From: Hyphomicrobium sp.
GTDB lineage: Bacteria; Pseudomonadota; Alphaproteobacteria; Rhizobiales; Hyphomicrobiaceae
Direction: 5' to 3'
NCBI RefSeq assembly: GCF_019753045.1
Contig: NZ_JAIELN010000019.1
Coordinates: 1-64,000 of the forward strand
DNA: 64,000 nucleotides
Part shown: piece by piece, positions 40,710 through 49,778 of the stretch
Numbering within the stretch: position 1 is the stretch's first letter
How the letters are laid out: the number at the start of each line of letters is the position of its first letter
The notes under the pieces: generated by a model
Told to the model about the DNA's origin: nothing
What the model saw: only the letters and a program-made list of their open reading frames with translations
Databases searched by the model: none
Translations under genes and position numbers: made by a program

Positions 40710-41168
40710 ATGAACACTGTCCTACACCCAACGCCCGCGATGACCGTTCCGTTCGAAGATCATATTACTTGGCACACGCTCGACGGTTTTCCGCACCTCG
40801 CCTATCACATTTGCGCAGTCGATGAGCAAAAACGCATCGTCGATATTCTGTTCAAGTTCGACGCCAATGCCCAGATTGTGCTGCACCGGCACAGGGCCGA
40901 CTACATCACGCTGACGCTCCGCGGGGAGCTGCGCATTTACAGCGCCAACGGCCAATTAAAGGAGATCCGCCCGACGGGGGCTTATGTTGCAGGCGCCGCG
41001 AACGGTGAGCCGCATCGCGAAGGCGGGGGCAATGAGGACGTGATCGCGTTCTTCAGCAACCGCAATGTCGAAGGCGTCGTCTACGAAATTCTAGACGACA
41101 ATCTCAATACGATTGCGACGCTCGGCATGGAGGAATTCAAAGCCCTCCACGCCGCGCAACGCGCTTAG
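40710..41168 (+). CDS. Cupin-like protein
   Basis: IVLHRHRADYITLTLRGELRIY...PHREGG beta-barrel metal-site pattern; start MNTVLHPT. Confidence 0.7.
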   Translation: MNTVLHPTPAMTVPFEDHITWHTLDGFPHLAYHICAVDEQKRIVDILFKFDANAQIVLHRHRADYITLTLRGELRIYSANGQLKEIRPTGAYVAGAANGEPHREGGGNEDVIAFFSNRNVEGVVYEILDDNLNTIATLGMEEFKALHAAQRA

Positions 41169-42253
41169 TGCCAGCCGTTGTAGGGATCGTAATCGTCAGC
41201 CGGCGTCGTCGCACCACGATTATACGTTCGCGGAGGCGACGCCGCTTTTGCTGTCGCCGCTCGAGGCGCAGAGGCTTTTGAGTTTGACGCGATCTTGCCA
41301 CTGAGCGACCGGATGACCGTCACTTCGGTTCCAACACGCACGAGCGACGCGAGATGCAGAACATTTTCGTTCAGCATGCGGAAGCAGCCGGAGGATTCCG
41401 CTTTGCCGATCGACTTCGGGTCATTGGTGCCGTGAATCCGATAAAGCGTATTGCCGAGATAGATGGCTTTTGCGCCGAGCGGATTGCGAATACCGCCGAG
41501 CATGCGCTCCGGCAGCTCAGGCTTACGCCGCCGCATGTCGGCGGGCGGATACCAATCCGGCCAATCGGCAACGCGCGAGACCTTTTCCTTGCCTGTCCAT
41601 GTAAAGCCCTGGCGGCCGACGCCGATGGAATAGGCATAGGCCGACGTCGCGCTCAGCACGTAATAGAGCTTGCGCGCCCCGGTATCGATGACGATCGATC
41701 CTGGTGAATAGGGTCCGCTGAATGCCACCTGTGCCGGAGCAACGGCGCGGATGTAGGGCTTGTCGCCGCCATTGCTTCCAGGTGTCTTGCTGAGACGGGC
41801 TTCTTCGTCAACGGAGGGCGCGGCGTCCCAGGCACCGTAATCATCGCGTTCGTCGTAGCGCGACGCCGGATATCGCGAATCGTTGAAGTAATCGCGATCG
41901 GTCGGTCTCGGATCGCTGTAACGACGACCGTCGTAACGGGCGCCATCTCGATCGTCGCCGTAATCGGGATCGCCGTTGTAACGCGGATCGTAGCGGCGCG
42001 GATCGTCGACGCGATTGCCGGCACGATTGTCGGCGCGGGTGTCGCTTCTCGGCCCATCGCGACGATCGAAGTAGCGATCCTCAGCATCGCGATCGCTCTC
42101 CGCGGGATCAGCGTAGCGATCATCGTCGTCCGGCACGACTTGCAATGGCGGACGGCGTGGGCCGTCCCAAGGGTCCCATTGCTGCGCCGATACTTGGCTT
42201 GCACCGCCGGCAATCGCCGTCGCCGCAGCGAACGCAAAAAACAAGGCTTTCAT
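41165..42253 (-). CDS. L,D-transpeptidase (YkuD family) with Asp/Arg/Tyr-rich linker
   Basis: YRIHGTNDPKSIGKAESSGCFRMLNENV catalytic motif; signal peptide. Confidence 0.92.
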   Translation of the reverse strand: MKALFFAFAAATAIAGGASQVSAQQWDPWDGPRRPPLQVVPDDDDRYADPAESDRDAEDRYFDRRDGPRSDTRADNRAGNRVDDPRRYDPRYNGDPDYGDDRDGARYDGRRYSDPRPTDRDYFNDSRYPASRYDERDDYGAWDAAPSVDEEARLSKTPGSNGGDKPYIRAVAPAQVAFSGPYSPGSIVIDTGARKLYYVLSATSAYAYSIGVGRQGFTWTGKEKVSRVADWPDWYPPADMRRRKPELPERMLGGIRNPLGAKAIYLGNTLYRIHGTNDPKSIGKAESSGCFRMLNENVLHLASLVRVGTEVTVIRSLSGKIASNSKASAPRAATAKAASPPRTYNRGATTPADDYDPYNGWH

Positions 42254-42517
42254 AGAACCCCCGCAACTTTGCTTAACCCATGACCGGAATACACGTCACT
42301 CAGCCAACACCGGCGTCGTCTGTCCGGTTCCGCAAGTCGCGACGATGGTGGGTGATGTCGTCATTCGCGTGGCGAACCGATGGCGGCGCGCGCGGTTGGA
42401 TTACAAATCGCGTTACGAAACCCGGAGTTCGGGAAAGATGTTAGGTCAACGGGTGCACAAGAATTTACCGACGCAAGCAAGCGTTGTTGTCGGCCTTATT
42501 TGCACGCTCGTTTCCAG

Positions 42518-42793
42518 TCAGCGCGACGTTCGCCCTAGCACTTCCATCAGCTCGGCAACCTTCCGGCGCTGATCGGCTGTATCGCCGCTCTGGATGGCGT
42601 GCTCCACGCAGTGGGCTACGTGATCGCGCAGAACCTCTTCCTCGACGCGGCGGAGAGCCGCCCGGACGGCTGAAATCTGCGTCACGACGTCGATGCAGTA
42701 CCGCCCCTCCTCCACCATTTTGGCGAGGCCGCGAACCTGACCTTCGATGCGGTTCAGGCGCTTTAGACAGGCGGCTTTGGTTTCTTTTTCCAT
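42518..42793 (-). CDS. csoR: CsoR/RcnR family metal-responsive repressor
   Basis: [38 protein letters not shown]...HVAHCVE; Cys-His-Cys ligand pattern. Confidence 0.88.
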   Translation of the reverse strand: MEKETKAACLKRLNRIEGQVRGLAKMVEEGRYCIDVVTQISAVRAALRRVEEEVLRDHVAHCVEHAIQSGDTADQRRKVAELMEVLGRTSR

Positions 42794-42801
42794 GCCTTGA
42801 C

Positions 42802-42822
42802 GTATACCCTATGGGGGTATAT
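42802..42822. promoter_or_regulatory. Candidate CsoR operator
   Basis: GTATACCCTATGGGGGTATAT: TACCC...GGGGGTA pseudo-palindrome between csoR and copA. Confidence 0.75.
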
Positions 42823-42889
42823 CTGTCAATGCCGAACAACGATGGTCTCGGCGCCCCCGCACGCGTCGAGTTCAGCAAGGAATTGCATC

Positions 42890-45271
42890 ATGACTGCTGA
42901 CGAACCGAGAACAGGACCCGAGCAGAGCGTTCCTGCAAAGAGCTGCTGTTCGCACAATCACGCAGCGCCCACACACGCCGGCCATGTGAAAGACCCGGTG
43001 TGCGGCATGACCGTTGACCCGCACACGGCGAAGCATCGCGCAGATCATGCCGGGAAGCCCTATTATTTCTGCAGCGCCGGATGCCGGACCAAGTTCGTCG
43101 CTGACCCAATCAAGTATCTGAAGCCCGAAACGGCAAAAGCGGAGCCCGTTCCCGCCGGCACGATCTACACGTGCCCGATGCATCCGGAGATTCGGCAAGT
43201 GGGCCCAGGCTCGTGCCCTATCTGCGGCATGGCGCTTGAACCCGAACTCGTTACCGCCGAAGCTCAACCCAACGCCGAACTTGAGGACATGACGCGGCGG
43301 CTGTGGATTGGCGCGGCGCTCGCCCTTCCCGTTTTCATCCTCGAGATGGGCAGTCACCTTTTCAACTTGCATCACATCATCAGTCCGACGGTGTCGAACT
43401 GGGTGCAGTTCGCGCTCGCGACACCCGTCGTGCTCTGGGCGGGATTTCCGTTCTTCGAGCGCGGCTGGAAATCGCTCGAGACGCGCAATCTCAACATGTT
43501 CACGCTGATCGCGCTCGGCACGGGCGTCGCGTGGATCTATAGCGTCGTCGCCACGCTGCTCCCGGGCCTCTTCCCGCCGTCGCTTCGGGGGATGGATGGC
43601 GCCGTGCCGGTCTATTTCGAAGCGGCTGCCGTCATCACTGTGCTCGTTCTCGTCGGGCAGGTCCTGGAACTTCGGGCCCGCGAGCAAACGAGCGGGGCTA
43701 TCCGCGCGCTTCTCAATCTCGCTCCGAAAACGGCCCGTCTGCTCAAGGCCGATGGCTCGGACGAAGAGGTACAGATCGAGGCGATTTCGGTCGGCGACCG
43801 TCTGCGCGTTCGTCCTGGTGAGCGCATCGCCGTCGACGGCAGCGTCGTCGATGGCAAGAGCAACGTCGATGAATCGATGGTGACGGGCGAGCCGCTTCCC
43901 GTTTCGAAAGGTGTCGGAGCGAAAGTCATCGGCGGCACGATCAACGGATCGGGCGCGCTTATCATTCGCGCCGAAAAGGTCGGCCGCGATACGATGCTCG
44001 CGCGCATCGTGCAAATGGTCGCCGAAGCCCAGCGCAGCCGTGCGCCCATTCAGCGCCTCGCCGATCAGGTCGCCGGATGGTTCGTGCCGCTCGTCGTTGC
44101 CGTTGCGGTACTTGCGTTCGCGGCCTGGATGACGTTCGGCCCCGAACCGCGCTTCTCGTACGCGCTCGTTGCTGCCGTTTCCGTGCTGATCATCGCCTGC
44201 CCTTGCGCGCTCGGGCTCGCGACGCCGATGTCAATCATGGTCGGCGTCGGCCGCGGCGCGCAGTCCGGCGTGCTGATCAAGAATGCCGAGGCTCTCGAGC
44301 GCATGGAGAAAATCGACACGCTCGTCGTCGACAAGACCGGCACACTGACGGAAGGCAAGCCGAAGGTGACCGCGATCCGCACCACATCGTCGATCGGCGA
44401 GGCCGATCTCTTGCGGCTCGCGGCCAGCCTCGAGCAGGCGAGCGAGCATCCGCTCGGCGCAGCCATCGTGCTCGAAGCCAGGGATCGAAATATTGCACTA
44501 TCGGATGTTCGCGATTTCGCTTCGCCATCGGGCAAAGGCGTGTCCGGCCTCATCGACAATCGCAACGTCGTCATCGGCAATCGAACGATCTTCGAAGAGG
44601 CTGGTATCGATACGTCGGCTCTTGCCGGCGATGCGGACAAACTTCGGCGCGATGGCGCAACGGCGGTTTACGTCGCCATCGACGGCAAAGCCGCGGGCAT
44701 CATTGCGGTCGCCGATCCGATCAAGGCGACGACGCTGTCAGCTGTTCGCAAGCTCAAGGCCGACGGCGTCCATGTCGTGATGCTCACTGGCGACAACGCG
44801 ACAACGGCCAAGGCCGTCGCCGCCAAGCTCGGCATCGACGACGTGAAGGCCGACGTTCTGCCTGAGGATAAGGCCAACTTCGTCGCTGAACTGAGAAGCA
44901 AGGGCCGCGCGGTGGCGATGGCCGGTGACGGCGTCAACGATGCGCCGGCGCTCGCCGCGGCCGACGTCGGCATCGCGATGGGAACGGGCACGGACGTTGC
45001 CATCGAAAGCGCCGGCATTACCCTCGTCAAAGGCGACCTCGAAGGGATCGCACGAGCGCGGGAGCTCTCGGAAGCAACGATGTCGAATATCCGGCAGAAC
45101 CTGTTCTTCGCATTCGTCTATAACGCGGCGGGCGTGCCGATTGCTGCGGGCATTCTGTACCCGGTCTTCGGATTGCTGCTCTCCCCGGTCATCGCGGCGG
45201 CGGCGATGGCGCTGTCGTCGGTAAGCGTGATTGCGAATGCGCTTCGGCTTCGCCACACCGACATCGGCTAG
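42890..45271 (+). CDS. copA: Copper-translocating P-type ATPase with N-terminal YHS and heavy-metal-binding domains
   Basis: CPC motif [37 protein letters not shown] ([33 protein letters not shown]) and [26 protein letters not shown]; start 42890 has AAGGA SD. Confidence 0.92.
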   Translation: MTADEPRTGPEQSVPAKSCCSHNHAAPTHAGHVKDPVCGMTVDPHTAKHRADHAGKPYYFCSAGCRTKFVADPIKYLKPETAKAEPVPAGTIYTCPMHPEIRQVGPGSCPICGMALEPELVTAEAQPNAELEDMTRRLWIGAALALPVFILEMGSHLFNLHHIISPTVSNWVQFALATPVVLWAGFPFFERGWKSLETRNLNMFTLIALGTGVAWIYSVVATLLPGLFPPSLRGMDGAVPVYFEAAAVITVLVLVGQVLELRAREQTSGAIRALLNLAPKTARLLKADGSDEEVQIEAISVGDRLRVRPGERIAVDGSVVDGKSNVDESMVTGEPLPVSKGVGAKVIGGTINGSGALIIRAEKVGRDTMLARIVQMVAEAQRSRAPIQRLADQVAGWFVPLVVAVAVLAFAAWMTFGPEPRFSYALVAAVSVLIIACPCALGLATPMSIMVGVGRGAQSGVLIKNAEALERMEKIDTLVVDKTGTLTEGKPKVTAIRTTSSIGEADLLRLAASLEQASEHPLGAAIVLEARDRNIALSDVRDFASPSGKGVSGLIDNRNVVIGNRTIFEEAGIDTSALAGDADKLRRDGATAVYVAIDGKAAGIIAVADPIKATTLSAVRKLKADGVHVVMLTGDNATTAKAVAAKLGIDDVKADVLPEDKANFVAELRSKGRAVAMAGDGVNDAPALAAADVGIAMGTGTDVAIESAGITLVKGDLEGIARARELSEATMSNIRQNLFFAFVYNAAGVPIAAGILYPVFGLLLSPVIAAAAMALSSVSVIANALRLRHTDIG

Positions 45272-45314
45272 TTGCGATGTATCGTTGCGATGTGCCGGCA
45301 AAGGACGCACGCAT

Positions 45315-46028
45315 TCAGTGCAGTGCCTCTCTGATCACCTCGAACGAGCGCACTTCATAGGCCGGATGGAGATTGTTCAGGATCTCGAGTGGCGGCTCGT
45401 CGATTTCGGGCCGCCTCCAGCGGAGATCGAACGTGAGCAGGGTGCGCCCCGGCTCCTTGACGTGATCTACTCCCTGAAATCGCGCTCTGAAGCCCGAGCC
45501 GCGCAAAAGCTCGACCAAGTCGGGGAACGGAGGACGGTCGGCGGTCGACGCAACGACGAGCTGCGCCCGCTGATCGCGGGGGATGCGGATGTCGATCCAG
45601 GGGAGCGCCGCGAGCGTCAGGATTATCAAAACCGTTCCAACGCAGCCGAGTATCAGCTGGCCGCCGCCAAAGCAGATGCCGAGGACGCTCACCGCCCAAA
45701 TTGTTGCAGCGGTCGTGACGCCCGAGACCAAATTTTCGCGTTTCAGAATGACGCCGCCGCCGATGAAGCCGACGCCCGTGAGGATGCCGAGCGGCAGGCG
45801 CATCACGTCCATGGTCGTGAACGTGTCCGGTGTCTTGCCTGCAAGGCCGAGCAAGATGTTGGCTTGGCTCGTCGCGATGCAGGCGGCAAGGCCGACCAGG
45901 ACCGTGGTGCGCAGCCCCGCACTGTGGCTGGCACTCTCCCGGTTCAGACCGATCAAGAAGCTCGCAATCAGCGTTAGTATCAAACGCACCGTGATATCGA
46001 GAGCGGTAGGATGTAAGTGCATTTCCAT
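45315..46028 (-). CDS. MgtC/SapB family protein
   Basis: LIASFLIGLNRESASHSAGLRTTVLVGLAACIATSQ, GILTGVGFIGGGVILKRE. Confidence 0.92.
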   Translation of the reverse strand: MEMHLHPTALDITVRLILTLIASFLIGLNRESASHSAGLRTTVLVGLAACIATSQANILLGLAGKTPDTFTTMDVMRLPLGILTGVGFIGGGVILKRENLVSGVTTAATIWAVSVLGICFGGGQLILGCVGTVLIILTLAALPWIDIRIPRDQRAQLVVASTADRPPFPDLVELLRGSGFRARFQGVDHVKEPGRTLLTFDLRWRRPEIDEPPLEILNNLHPAYEVRSFEVIREALH

Positions 46029-46222
46029 CGATGAATTTCCTCCCGCCTTAAGACCGGTACGTCACATTTCGGATGCCGTCGCGACAATCAAAATCATTAA
46101 CTTCATCAGCGTAAATTTGGCGCCCTCTGGCCGTTTGAGCCGCTGTCATTTTACCTCTCGTAGATGAGCTTCGGGCCCGCTATTTTTCCCACACCAACAA
46201 TATCAAGATCCGGTGGATTGCC

Positions 46223-48013
46223 ATGACACGCCACCGCCTGCTGCTTATCGGACTGCTCGTCTGGGCTCTCGCGATGATCCTGCCGGATTTTGCGCGCGTG
46301 GTGCGTCCGCTTGGATCGTTTGGATTTTACGCCGACAGCAACGGCTTGATCTATGACGTCAGGGGGCCTTTCGAGAACGAAGCCAAGTCCCCTGCCTGGC
46401 AAGCGGGCGTGCGCCCCGGAGATCGCCTCGACTTCTCGCGGATGCGCTGCATCCCCTATGATCCGTATGTTTGCACAAGCACGATAACATCCGTCGGTGG
46501 CAACGAATATGTGCTGCCAGGACGGCAGACGACCATCGACCTCCTCCCGACAGCGACCGAGGGCGCGCGCGACGTGACGCTGATCGCCGTGCCGCGCCCG
46601 ACGAATTGGTACGCTCGTCTGGTTTTGCTCCTCGACCAGATCGCGGGCATTGCGGTCATCCTTGGAACCGGCTGGCTCGTCTGGACGCGGCCAAGCCGCA
46701 TGACGTGGGGCTTTTTCCTCTATGTGATCTGGTACAATCCCGGGCAGGCCTACGAGTTTTATGCGCAGTTGCAGCGCTGGCCCCTTTTGCTTCTGGGGCA
46801 AAACGCACTCGGAAGCATTTCACAAGCGGCGGGCTATGCGGGTCTTCTCGTCTTCGTGATGCGGGCGCCGACGGGCTCGATCCAGCCGCAGTGGGTGCGT
46901 TTCGAGAGGGCCATTCTCGCGCTTACTCCCGTCGTTGCGGTCGTGCTGATGACGGCCTACGGCAGCTCATTCGGCTTTCAAACCGAGCTTGTGAGCCGCC
47001 TGACGATCCTCTTCGGTATTATCGTCAGTATCACGGCAGTCGCCATCTTGCTGGCGAGACGGCGAACACTTTCCCCCAAGGACAATCAGCGTCTCAGGTG
47101 GGTTATGTGGGGCTGTCTGATCGGGCTGCCGGCATTCGTCCTTGCCGATCTCAACGAGTACACGACGCTTCTGACCGCCTGGAACGGGCTCGTAATGTCG
47201 GAGGACGTTGCCGGTCTTCTCTATCTGCTCAACGGCGTCCTCTGCCTCTTCGTCGTGGAAGCCGTGCGTCGCGACCGCGTCGTGAGTGTCGCGATACCGC
47301 TGCGGCGCGTCACCCTCCTCGCCCTGTTGATGAGCGTTCCGGCGCTCATTCTCCATCAGCAGGCGGAGCATCTGCATGAGCTCGTCGAACTGCCGGGCTG
47401 GTCGTGGTTCGGCATCGGCGCCGTCGTTCTCTTCGTCATCGGCCGGCTGCATGAATGGTCGGTCGAGCTGGCCGATCGCTTTTTTAACCGCTCGCTCGAC
47501 AAGTCGGCGAAAGCGATCGGAGACGCATTGTCGCGTGCTAAGACACCGGCCGAGATCGACCGGCTTCTGGCGGACGGCGTCCTGCGGGCGTTGAAATTGT
47601 CGTCCGCGGCGACCTTTCGGGAGACGGACACGGCCTTTCGACGCTTCGATAACAGTGCCGGCTGGGATGATAAAGCCGTGCGCGATCTCCGCATCGGCGG
47701 CGCGACAATGGAAAATCTGCGCCAAGGCGAGGCAAGCCGCCTCGATAAGTCGGCAGCCACGGCAGCGGGTTTTCCGAGCGGGCTCGATTTGCCCATCCTG
47801 GCGGTTCCGGCTGCGAACCGCGTCCACTGCTATGCGGTGATGCTTTACGGCCCGCACGTGTCGGGGACCGATATCGATTCCAACGAACGGGACATGCTCG
47901 TGGAACTTGGCCAGCATGCGGCGGATGCCTATGCGCGCGCCGAGAATGAGGAACTCCGGAAGACGATTGCGGAGCTCAAGACTGCACCCGGCTTACAGCC
48001 CGGGCGGGCGTGA
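46223..48013 (+). CDS. Membrane sensor-like protein: PDZ-like periplasmic region, multiple TM, cytoplasmic GAF-like domain, no kinase domain
   Basis: AWQAGVRPGDRLDFSRM (PDZ-like); several TM helices; C-terminal GAF-like region ending in a short coiled coil. Confidence 0.7.
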   Translation: MTRHRLLLIGLLVWALAMILPDFARVVRPLGSFGFYADSNGLIYDVRGPFENEAKSPAWQAGVRPGDRLDFSRMRCIPYDPYVCTSTITSVGGNEYVLPGRQTTIDLLPTATEGARDVTLIAVPRPTNWYARLVLLLDQIAGIAVILGTGWLVWTRPSRMTWGFFLYVIWYNPGQAYEFYAQLQRWPLLLLGQNALGSISQAAGYAGLLVFVMRAPTGSIQPQWVRFERAILALTPVVAVVLMTAYGSSFGFQTELVSRLTILFGIIVSITAVAILLARRRTLSPKDNQRLRWVMWGCLIGLPAFVLADLNEYTTLLTAWNGLVMSEDVAGLLYLLNGVLCLFVVEAVRRDRVVSVAIPLRRVTLLALLMSVPALILHQQAEHLHELVELPGWSWFGIGAVVLFVIGRLHEWSVELADRFFNRSLDKSAKAIGDALSRAKTPAEIDRLLADGVLRALKLSSAATFRETDTAFRRFDNSAGWDDKAVRDLRIGGATMENLRQGEASRLDKSAATAAGFPSGLDLPILAVPAANRVHCYAVMLYGPHVSGTDIDSNERDMLVELGQHAADAYARAENEELRKTIAELKTAPGLQPGRA

Positions 48014-48029
48014 CGGAGACCGGGAATGC

Positions 48030-48062
48030 AAAAAGCCGCGATTACGCATGCGTACCCGCGGC
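48030..48062 (-). terminator. Terminator downstream of cspA
   Basis: Minus strand GCCGCGGGTACGCATGCGTAATCGCGGC followed by TTTTT. Confidence 0.7.
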
Positions 48063-48136
48063 CTTATATCATCTAACTCGAAAGCGAAACGTGACTGCTG
48101 GCCAGACTTTTGGCCCTACCAGCAGCTGGACGTCAC

Positions 48137-48346
48137 TTAAGCGTTCTGAATGACGCTAACGGCGATCTTGCCCGAACGGCGATCGGTTTCCGTTTCGAAA
48201 GCGACCTTCTGGCCCTGCGAAAGGCCGCGCATGCCGGCGCGCTCAAGAGCGGTCGCGTGCACGAATACGTCGTTTCCGCCCTGGTCCGGAGCAATGAAGC
48301 CGAAGCCCTTCTGGTCGTTATAGAATTTCACGGTACCCGTGATCAT
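48137..48346 (-). CDS. Cold shock protein CspA family
   Basis: MITGTVKFYNDQKGFGFIAPDQGGNDVFVHATALERAG. Confidence 0.96.
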   Translation of the reverse strand: MITGTVKFYNDQKGFGFIAPDQGGNDVFVHATALERAGMRGLSQGQKVAFETETDRRSGKIAVSVIQNA

Positions 48347-48379
48347 AGAATGTTCCTTTTAAGCCGTAGTTTTTGAGGC

Positions 48380-48393
48380 TGACGCATGCGTCA
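48380..48393. promoter_or_regulatory. Perfect 14-bp palindrome upstream of the csp gene
   Basis: TGACGCATGCGTCA, overlapping a possible -35 (TTGACG) on the minus strand. Confidence 0.5.
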
Positions 48394-48732
48394 ATATGAT
48401 CGCGTGCGCCGACCTCAGTTCGATTTTGGAAAGACGTCTGTGCGCTTGGCTGCGCCAGAGGCGGAGTGCCTCGCAATATCCGGCCAAAGTTCGATGGGTC
48501 GTCGATAGCACGCATGAGCCCGGTTGGATACCGCTACTTTTTGGCTTCCGATCAACTTTTTACCTCAAGCAGGGTTCCGTTTGCCGGCTCTGGAACAAAC
48601 CATAAGGCCTAATTGTCTATTCGGGAGCTTGACGGGTTGGGCGAAGCTAGGTGCCGCCTTTCCGCGTTGTAGCGGCCGAAAAACGGGCCGTATGCTCTCC
48701 CTCAAGAGGCACCATCTCAGCTGCGAGGCTTC

Positions 48733-49611
48733 ATGAACGTCGGTTTTATCGGACTGGGCCATATGGGCTCCGGCATGGCTGCGAATCTGCTCAAGGCCGG
48801 ACACGATGTCACCGTCTATAATCGGACCCGTGCAAAGTCTGACGCGCTGGCGTCGAAAGGGGCGAAGGTCGCCCTGACGCCCGGAGACGCGTGCAAGGGC
48901 GACGCCGTTTTCACGATGCTCGCAAATGACAGGGCCGTTGAGGAGGTGGTTTACCAAGACCACGGCGTGCTTGCGTCGTTGAAACAGGGCGCCGTCCATA
49001 TTTCGTCGAGCACGATCAGCGTGGCGCTATCGAAGAAACTCGCGGATGACCACGGCAGACGAGGCCAACGCTACGTTGCGGCTCCCGTGTTCGGCCGTCC
49101 GGATGCTGCCGCCGCCGCAAAGATCTTTGTCGTCGCCGCAGGAAAAAGCGATACGTTGAAAGGCGTGTCCCCTCTCCTCGACGCCGTCGGGCAAAGGACG
49201 TTCACGATTTCCGAGCAGCCGGAAGCGGCGAACATCGTCAAACTCAGCGGCAATTTCCTCATCGCAACGGTGATTGAATCGCTTGGCGAGGCGATGGCCC
49301 TCGTCGGGAAAGCGGGCGTCGATAAGCATCAGTATCTCGAGGTACTGACGTCAACGCTGTTCGGCGCTCCAATCTACAAGACTTACGGGACACTGCTCGC
49401 CGACGCCAAGTTCCAGCCCGCGGGCTTTGCGGCTCCGCTTGGATTGAAGGACATCGAACTTGCTCTGGCTGCGGGCCAGGAATTGCGTGTCCCTCTGCCG
49501 ATCGCCAGCCTGCTCAGGGATCGCTTTCTGACATTGCTCGCCAACGGCGGCGACAATCTCGATTGGTCCGCCATCGGCGGGCTTGCAGCAAAGGACGCAG
49601 GGGCCATGTAA
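48733..49611 (+). CDS. NAD(P)-dependent oxidoreductase (3-hydroxyisobutyrate dehydrogenase/glyoxylate reductase-like)
   Basis: MNVGFIGLGHMGSGMAANLLKAGHDVTVYNRT; KLSGNFLIATVIESLGEAMAL. Confidence 0.93.
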   Translation: MNVGFIGLGHMGSGMAANLLKAGHDVTVYNRTRAKSDALASKGAKVALTPGDACKGDAVFTMLANDRAVEEVVYQDHGVLASLKQGAVHISSSTISVALSKKLADDHGRRGQRYVAAPVFGRPDAAAAAKIFVVAAGKSDTLKGVSPLLDAVGQRTFTISEQPEAANIVKLSGNFLIATVIESLGEAMALVGKAGVDKHQYLEVLTSTLFGAPIYKTYGTLLADAKFQPAGFAAPLGLKDIELALAAGQELRVPLPIASLLRDRFLTLLANGGDNLDWSAIGGLAAKDAGAM

Positions 49612-49658
49612 TTTTCCTTTGCATCGCGGCGCTCAAAACCGGATATTTTGCATCGACA

Positions 49659-49699
49659 GAGATAGCGGACGCAGTCGGCGGCTATCTCGATTTTTTTTT
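49659..49699 (+). terminator. Strong Rho-independent terminator between the dehydrogenase and P450 genes
   Basis: GAGATAGC...GCTATCTC stem with inner GAC-gca-GTC, followed by GA and nine T. Confidence 0.85.
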
Positions 49700-49721
49700 A
49701 AATTCTATTGGCCTTCGATAT

Positions 49722-49746
49722 TCAGAAGAGGGTCGTGTTCTTCTGA
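49722..49746. promoter_or_regulatory. Perfect dyad upstream of the P450 gene
   Basis: TCAGAAGA-gggtcgtgt-TCTTCTGA, 32 nt before the ATG. Confidence 0.6.
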
Positions 49747-49778
49747 TCGCCGGAGTTTTCTGCTGGGACGGTGCCGTC

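Noticed and set aside
42872-44014. 380-aa minus-strand ORF
   Set aside because: Antisense shadow of copA.
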